Of a DNA stretch of 64,000 nucleotides, positions 58,465-64,000 are shown in pieces. Within the stretch, counting starts at the first letter, position 1. Every line of letters begins with the position of its first letter. The notes below the pieces were generated by a model, which saw only the letters and a program-made list of their open reading frames with translations, was not told the DNA's origin and did not search any database. A program made the translations under genes and the position numbers. Source of the stretch: Raphanus sativus (taxonomy: Eukaryota > Streptophyta > Magnoliopsida > Brassicales > Brassicaceae); the NCBI RefSeq assembly GCF_000801105.2, contig NC_079519.1, positions 33,021,288 through 33,085,287 of the forward strand, read 5' to 3'.

Positions 58465-58494
58465 CCCTTTTCTTTCCACTCAAATCAAACCACC

Positions 58495-58809
58495 ATGGAA
58501 GATTGTGTAAGAAAAGAGCATGGCAGACGAGGAAGAAGACGAGCAGCTGCCTCCACCATGTTCTTGTGTGGAATCTTGATCTTTGCTCAGTTTAGTTTGT
58601 CTTCATCAGCTCTTTCTCCTGATCAGTATTATCACCAACCCTACCCTTCACCGAGGAAGGTTGGTCCTTTCCACAAAACGGCGTCGTTTCAGTCCCCCAG
58701 AGCCTCAGTGTCATTCACAGGTCCACGCCCAGAAGAAGAAAACAGAGATGATGTTTATAAAGACGACAAGAGATTTGTTCACACTGGTCCAAATCCTCTC
58801 CACAACTGA
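58495..58809 (+). CDS. CLE16: CLE peptide precursor, CLE16-like, 104 aa
   Basis: Secreted peptide-hormone precursor, intronless. The start has good context (CACCATGG). A basic N-terminus (RKEHGRRGRRR) precedes a hydrophobic signal or anchor segment at about 21-40. The variable region follows, and the mature CLE motif RFVHTGPNPLHN occupies the final 12 residues (93-104), directly after KDDK. CLE peptides are trimmed, hydroxylated on the prolines and perceived by CLV1/BAM-type receptor kinases. Length and placement between the PPR position and WOX6 fit At2g01505 (CLE16). The CLE motif is complete, so function is likely. CLE17 is the nearest alternative by sequence type. Confidence 0.93.
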   Translation: MEDCVRKEHGRRGRRRAAASTMFLCGILIFAQFSLSSSALSPDQYYHQPYPSPRKVGPFHKTASFQSPRASVSFTGPRPEEENRDDVYKDDKRFVHTGPNPLHN

Positions 58810-60583
58810 AAAAAAAAAGATTTGTAATACGTATCTGGTTTCTCTTCAGATCATGCAATCTCTGCTTCGAGAATATACCTCTCCACTTTCGTAGATTTTT
58901 GGTCACTATGAGATATAGATCATTATTGTTAGCCTTATATTCTAAGTATTAGACTACGAGTTAATGATCTTGTTTCTCTTTGTTGCATCGACCTTCGAAA
59001 TCCAAGAATTATTGAAAACATATTATGTAACTATTTAGTTAAATCAGTATGTTTTAGAAGTTACATACTGTAAGAAAGAAAACAAATGTGTTGAAGATTC
59101 GAATGCATGGGTTTCTTCGAAGTTCATGTTCTTTTGCAGAAAAGAAGGTTGTCTTTTTGTGATAAATGATTAACTAATGTTGTACTGTAGTCTTTCAAAA
59201 CTTAATGTTGAATGGGTGCAAAGATTCGAAACTACTAAACTATATAAAATTAGTACAGTTGTATTTTAAAATGTCTAATTTGTATACATGAACATGGAAG
59301 CTGTTGACTGCTCCTTATAGCTCCTGAAAAAGGGACCAAAGACTTGGAATTTGGTGAAACTCATGCATACTAACTAGTATTGTATGAGATATGAGCCCAT
59401 TGTTTAGGATTTATTCATTTTCCCTTTATAATAAAAATGGCTATATGGTATTTATTCCTGTAGGCTATTGATGGTTTAGCTTTAATGATTCATAATTCAT
59501 TTGTATGCGTTTGAACTTAATGCATACGGTTCTCTCGATGGGGATGCCGGTCCCCAGTGACCTCTCAATATTTTCTCACATTTTGAGAACGTTTATTAAT
59601 TATCATACGAAACATATTTAATACTCAGTAATACTACCAGGCCTAAATACTACTACAAGTTTTACTAATACACTCACGGATTAATGATTCGATTTTGTTA
59701 ATGTTAAGGTATTACTTAAATACAGAGTCCCCCGAAACAACCAAATTAAAATCACGAGTGACTGAGGCAATAAAAATGAGTTGTTGATTTTTTTTTTCTA
59801 AAAAAATGAATTGTTTACCTAAGTAAGAACTTTGATCTGTCTGTTTAATCCTCAAGAATATAAAACATTGATTTGAAATAGGAACCACATCAAAATTGCC
59901 TACATAAAATACATGTTTTGAAAAAAATTGTTTCAAAAAATATATTTTATGTTTTGTGCATTTATTGTTAGTTAATAACGGTAAATTATATATTTTGAAG
60001 GAATTAATTTTCCTTATGAATTTATATTGGTTAAAATTATGAAAAACCAAAAATCACATAAAATAGTACATTATGTAAAAAAATATATGTTATGTGTAAA
60101 AAAACATACATTTTTGAAATAGAGTGAGTATTTCACATCCTGTTTTTTTATAAATATTTAGAAATTTATACTGATTTCAAAATTTCATTTTGTTTTTAAA
60201 GTGTGATATGTTTTCACTTTAAAGGAACGTGTAGAAATGGGCTGGGAAAAGAGTCATTGGGCTAATGGTAGGTTTGGTCCAACTTTTAAACTTATGAATA
60301 CATTCAAGTTTGTATATTGTTTTGTCTCTCACTCTCTTTCTAACTATGTACGTGCATGCATAAATATGTAAATTAAACAGTACAAAAGGCAAACCCATAA
60401 TACAGCACTGAAACTCAAGTATTACTCTCTCAAATCATTTACTAGCTTAAGGTTCAGAATTCCAAAGTGACAAAAGCAACAACAACAAAAATTCTCTTTT
60501 CAATAATTTGTCTCTCGACTCTTTTATCAATCTTTCCTAAAATAAAAGTGATTAGGGCAGCGAAGTTTAAGTTTCTTCACAGC
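58810..60583. other. Spacer between CLE16 and WOX6
   Basis: AT-rich. The first 200 bases are probably the CLE16 3' UTR, and the last several hundred the WOX6 promoter and leader. No other gene was seen. Confidence 0.45.
59772..59815. repeat. Micro-insertion: T-rich stub between 14-bp repeats
   Basis: AAAAATGAGTTGTT at 59772-59785 and AAAAATGAATTGTT at 59802-59815 (one mismatch) flank GA, a T-run and CTA. Confidence 0.55.
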
Positions 60584-61907
60584 ATGGGCTACATCTCAAA
60601 CAACAACCTAATCAACTATTTGGCCTTCTCTACTACTAAACCTCATCTTCTATCACAATGTCTCAAAATCTTCACCTCTTTATATCTTATATATCAATCA
60701 CTTCTGTACATGTTTTTGTTTTGAAAGAAGTTCCCTTAAATGGCATTTTTGGTTATTGTTACGTCTGATTTTGCAGGCAATATTATCGACAACGATCATC
60801 ATCATCAGCTCATCATCGGCTCAGAAAATAACTCGCCGGCAGCTGCGTCGTCGAGATGGAATCCAACGCCGGAGCAGATCACAGCTCTGGAAGAGATATA
60901 CAGAAGAGGAACACGGACGCCTACGACCGAACAAATCCAACAGATAGCAGCTAAGCTCCGTAAGTATGGCAGAATCGAGGGCAAAAACGTTTTCTATTGG
61001 TTTCAGAACCATAAGTCTAGAGAGAGACTTAAGCGACGCCGTTGTGAAGGAGATTATGACATTAACAACGCTCATGAACCACTTAAAGACTTCGAGGATT
61101 CATCATCAGGTGATTAAATAATATTACTTGATTATTATACATTAAGAATATCATATAGTAATTATTTAAAGTGCTGATCTACTTTTTAACCCCGTCCTTA
61201 AGTGTCAATTACAGGTGGTTGTCGAGCTGATCAGACAAAGAGCTGCCCATCTACCTCCCAACCACAGGTATTTACTTTTAATGTAAATATTGCATGAGTT
61301 TATTTATACATATATCTTAGTATATATTATATGGAGTATATAAATAGCTGAAGCAAAATAATTATAGATGTATATAAATGTTCGTATGTGTGGAAAAGTT
61401 GTAAATGATGCATAAAATTGCAGAGAAGTTTTTTCATGAGATGTGGAGTATCTTCTAAGTTTGATAATTATCTGTATTTTTTTTTGAAACTATAATTATC
61501 TGTATTTCCTAAAAAAAAAAGAATATTGAGAGCCAAAACAAGCTGGTCAATTTTTGTTTTCTTCTTCTCAGAATGAATTAGTTTTGGCGAATCAAGTCGA
61601 TAATAAAGAATCAGAAAGGGCATCGGATGAAGGCAAAGAAGCCATGTGGAGAAATCTTGTTGCTTCATTCGTAAATCAAGAACCAGGAGAGATTAATATC
61701 GAAGAAGATAGATGCAATGTCAGTGGAGAAGTACAAGAAGAAGAAAAAGTTGAAGAAGAAACAAGGGAGATCCGAACTTTAAACCTCTTCCCGGTACTGG
61801 AGAACCAAGAGAAACCCGAGTGGTTTGCAGAGAAGAAGAAAACAAAATCAAACCGAATGTGTTACAACTATCGTTACTACTATGAGTTCATGCCTCCGAA
61901 GAACTGA
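60584..61907 (+). CDS. WOX6: WUSCHEL-related homeobox protein WOX6 (PFS2), 265 aa, four exons
   Basis: Nuclear homeodomain transcription factor; the Arabidopsis gene (PRETTY FEW SEEDS 2) acts in ovule development and differentiation timing. Exons 60584-60659, 60777-61109, 61215-61267 and 61572-61907 join in phase to 798 nt with stop. I chose the ATG at 60584 because it gives [13 protein letters not shown], the WOX6 N-terminus as I recall it. The more downstream ATG at 60740 lies in intron 1. The WOX homeodomain spans about 52-114 ([14 protein letters not shown] to [10 protein letters not shown]). The recognition-helix text is [18 protein letters not shown], with Ser where most WOX proteins have Ala (HKAR). 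An acidic linker precedes the WUS box TLNLFPV at 223-229. The C-terminus ends [10 protein letters not shown]. Confidence 0.93.
61464..61507. repeat. Micro-insertion inside WOX6 intron 3
   Basis: ATAATTATCTGTATTT at 61464-61479 recurs exactly at 61492-61507, around TTTTTTGAAACT. It lies within intron 3 (61268-61571), 64 bases before the acceptor. Confidence 0.7.
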
Positions 61908-62245
61908 ACCAAAACCCATGTGTGAGTAATAAATTAGATAGTGGATTTAATGAAGTTTTTTCGTTGTTTGTCGAGAAATGGGTAAGTGATGTCTAGAGAG
62001 AGAAAGACAAAGACGTGTAGTAAATGTTAGTGGGGTTTGAAGTTTTAAGGTTATTTTAAAACGGTTTCTAGGGTTTTGGAGAATCATGATTATTTTTCTA
62101 TTTATTATTACCCGAATGTGAAGTTGGACCATGTTGGTGGTTGGGTCTGGAGCCCGAACTATATACATATGTCTGAAAGCGAAAGGTTTCGGTGATCTGT
62201 TGTCAATATAAAGAATTCTTCACATGCTTTCTCTTCTTCCCCTGC

Positions 62246-62289
62246 AACATTTAATAAGACTTTTCAAAAAAAAAACATTTAATAAGACT
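62246..62289. repeat. Micro-insertion: poly(A) stub between 16-bp repeats
   Basis: AACATTTAATAAGACT at 62246-62261 recurs exactly at 62274-62289, around TTTCAAAAAAAA. Confidence 0.75.
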
Positions 62290-62572
62290 ATGTGAGAGAG
62301 ACATTCGATGCTGACTTTGCACTATGTTTAGAGTCCCTTCAGATTTTTTTCTGTGAGTTTAGCATATGTGCGGTTTATTAGCAGAAAAGGTGTGTGGGAA
62401 GTGATCTGAACCTAACACTTGACTTTTGATAGAGTGAAAGACGAACAATCTTTAATGTTTTTGCCCATTTCTCATTCGTTATACACATTAAATCTACCAA
62501 TAGATGCATGAATCAAAAGGTGTTAGCTTATGTCTATCCTAAAGTTATTCTGTATATCAAGAGATTATAAAA

Positions 62573-63492
62573 GGACAAGACTTGGGTTCACCCCCTATGG
62601 TGAACCTTCAAATTCACCACCTCCCTAATAACCAATCAAAATGCCAACTAGATTAATGATTAAAAATATTAACTATTTTTTTCAAAAATAAAAATAATTA
62701 GAAAAATAGAGTTAATTTTAATAATGCTAATGTCACTATCTAATCCATAAACTCAAATTCTATACCCTAAATCCAAATTCTAAACCCTAAATTCTAAATT
62801 ATAAACCTAAATTCTATACCCTAAACCCAAATTCTATACACTAAATCCAAACCATAAATCATAAACCCAAAAACCTGAACTCTAGACCCAAACCTATACC
62901 ATAAACCCAAATCCTAGACTCTAAACCCAAAACGTAAATACAAAACCCAAACCCTATACCCTAAATATTTGGATTAATATTGATGTTGTTCTTTTGAAAT
63001 TTAAGGTTAAGAATTAAATTTTGGATTTAGAGTTCATGGTTTGGGTTACGGTCTAGGGTTTAGGGTTTACGGTCTACGGTTTGGGTTTAGGGTTTATGGT
63101 TTGGTTTTAGAGTATAGGATTTGGATTTAGGGTTTATGGTTTGAATTCAGGGTATAATTTTGGGTTTAAAGTTTAGATTTCTTGGTTTATGATTTATGGT
63201 TTGGATTTAGGGTTTAAGATTTGGATTTAGTGTATAGAGTTTGGGCTTAGGGTATAGAATTTGGGTTTAGGGTATAGAGTTTGGGTTTATAATTTAAAAT
63301 TTTGAGTTTACAATTTATATTTAGGGTATATAGTTTGAGTTTAGTGATTAAATAGTGACATTAGAATTATTAAATATGATATTCTTTATTTTTTTAATTA
63401 TTTTATCATTAGTCTAGTTGGCACTTTGATTGGTTATAAGAGAGGTGGTGAATTTGAAGATTTACCATAGGGGGTGAACCCAAGTCTTTTCC
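62573..63492. mobile_element. Mutator-like foldback element, 920 bp, 9-bp TSD, telomere-like arms
   Basis: Very long inverted repeats. The left end GGACAAGACTTGGGTTCACC matches inverted the right end finishing GGTGAACCCAAGTCTTTTCC, and the similarity continues for roughly 400 bases per arm. The exact 9-bp duplication ATTATAAAA lies at 62564-62572 and 63493-63501, the Mutator-superfamily size. The arms hold runs of degenerate CCCTAAAC/CCAAATT units at the left and the complementary GGGTTTAGG/TTTGG units at the right. No transposase is present. Confidence 0.85.
62750..63330. repeat. Degenerate telomere-like repeats in opposite orientation
   Basis: From about 62755 to 62965 units like CCCTAAAnCCAAATTCTATA recur. 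From about 63000 to 63330 the complement recurs (TTTAGGGTTTA, TTTGGGTTTAGGG). They form the inner arms of the foldback element and are not a true telomere. Confidence 0.8.
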
Positions 63493-63602
63493 ATTATAAA
63501 AACATAAGATAACTAAAGAAAGGAAAGAAAAAACAAGAAAGGAGTAGAAATATATGCTTGTGAGACTTTCTTACCTTTTTTGAGAATTGTTCTACACTGT
63601 TA

Positions 63603-63855
63603 GAGCACCCCCATCAGCAAACTTTAACAAAAGTTTACTCATTTCCCAATAAAGAAAAATATTAGAACAATCTAATTTTGTTAAATTATTTCGCGAGCTC
63701 TCGCCAATGAACCCATTTTATCATTATTTCATGGGCTCCACGGCATGTGACGGTCCGCGACTGGTTCGATTATTAATTTTCTTTTTTTAAAGTCAAACTG
63801 AAAAAAATAAAAAATACTTTTGTGAATTCCATAGAATTAACTGATGCAGATGCTC
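63603..63855. mobile_element. MITE (Tourist-like), 253 bp, TSD TTA
   Basis: The left end GAGCACCCCCATCAGCAAAC faces the right end CTGATGCAGATGCTC, flanked by TTA at 63600-63602 and 63856-63858. No coding capacity. A further GATGCTCTTA at 63951 suggests another related end at the window edge. Confidence 0.65.
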
Positions 63856-64000
63856 TTACCAAATTATAAAATATTAAATATAATTCTGATAATTGGTCTA
63901 CTTTAAAATATTAATATATAAATGTGGAAAACCTACCACTAATCACTAATGATGCTCTTAGGATAACTCCAATGGAAGGTTCTGAAATGAGAGTTTCTTA

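Noticed and set aside
60740..61117. WOX6 starting at the ATG at 60740
   Set aside because: That ATG lies within the first intron. Splicing 60659 to 60777 restores the expected N-terminus and the reading frame.
62750..63330. A possible true telomeric or subtelomeric tract
   Set aside because: The units are degenerate, in both orientations, and lie inside an element bounded by 9-bp target duplications.

Overview
The window is plant nuclear DNA from a Brassicaceae genome, most likely Brassica or a close relative such as Raphanus. It is AT-rich, with spliced GT-AG genes, large intergenic spaces and many plant-type transposable elements. The recognisable genes, from left to right, match a short segment at the top of Arabidopsis thaliana chromosome 2, as I remember that map: an ANTH clathrin adaptor (At2g01600), a small membrane protein (At2g01580), the DELLA repressor RGA (At2g01570), a C2-domain CAR10-like protein (At2g01540), a major latex protein (MLP328/329, At2g01520/30), a decayed PPR gene (At2g01510), CLE16 (At2g01505) and WOX6/PFS2 (At2g01500). 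Gene identities come from reading the proteins. The locus assignments are from memory, not from a search.

Layout. 0.6-3.8 kb: 15-exon ANTH gene on the minus strand. 4-8.4 kb: AT-rich spacer. 8.45-9.04 kb: intronless membrane protein gene. 9-20 kb: MITEs, a SINE with an internal tandem duplication, and an unidentified gene-like fragment. 20.1-24.25 kb: a 5'-truncated LINE split by a 1.43-kb solo LTR. 24-33 kb: very AT-rich spacer with a LINE scrap, a degenerate repeat field and a long (AT)n tract. 33.4-35.16 kb: intact RGA. 35-42.7 kb: spacer with a duplicated 205-bp segment and a non-autonomous hAT element. 42.7-43.3 kb: two-exon DUF7054 gene. 46.5-47.12 kb: Tourist-like MITE just upstream of the CAR10-like gene (47.24-48.08 kb). 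48.4-55.7 kb: two SINE families, the MLP gene (51.36-52.15 kb), a MITE and an Emigrant-like element. 55.86-57.1 kb: PPR pseudogene. 58.5-58.8 kb: CLE16. 60.58-61.9 kb: WOX6. 62.57-63.49 kb: a Mutator-like foldback element with degenerate telomere-like repeats.

The genes do not form a pathway. Several are developmental or hormone regulators (a DELLA gibberellin repressor, a CAR-type C2 protein tied to ABA signalling, a CLE peptide and a WOX factor) that sit together through inherited gene order.

The most unusual pattern is about 20 tiny insertions, mostly 10-25 bp. Each is a homopolymer-rich stub (oligo-A on one strand) between direct repeats of about 11-20 bp. They look like target-primed retrotransposition events that copied almost nothing but the poly(A) tail.
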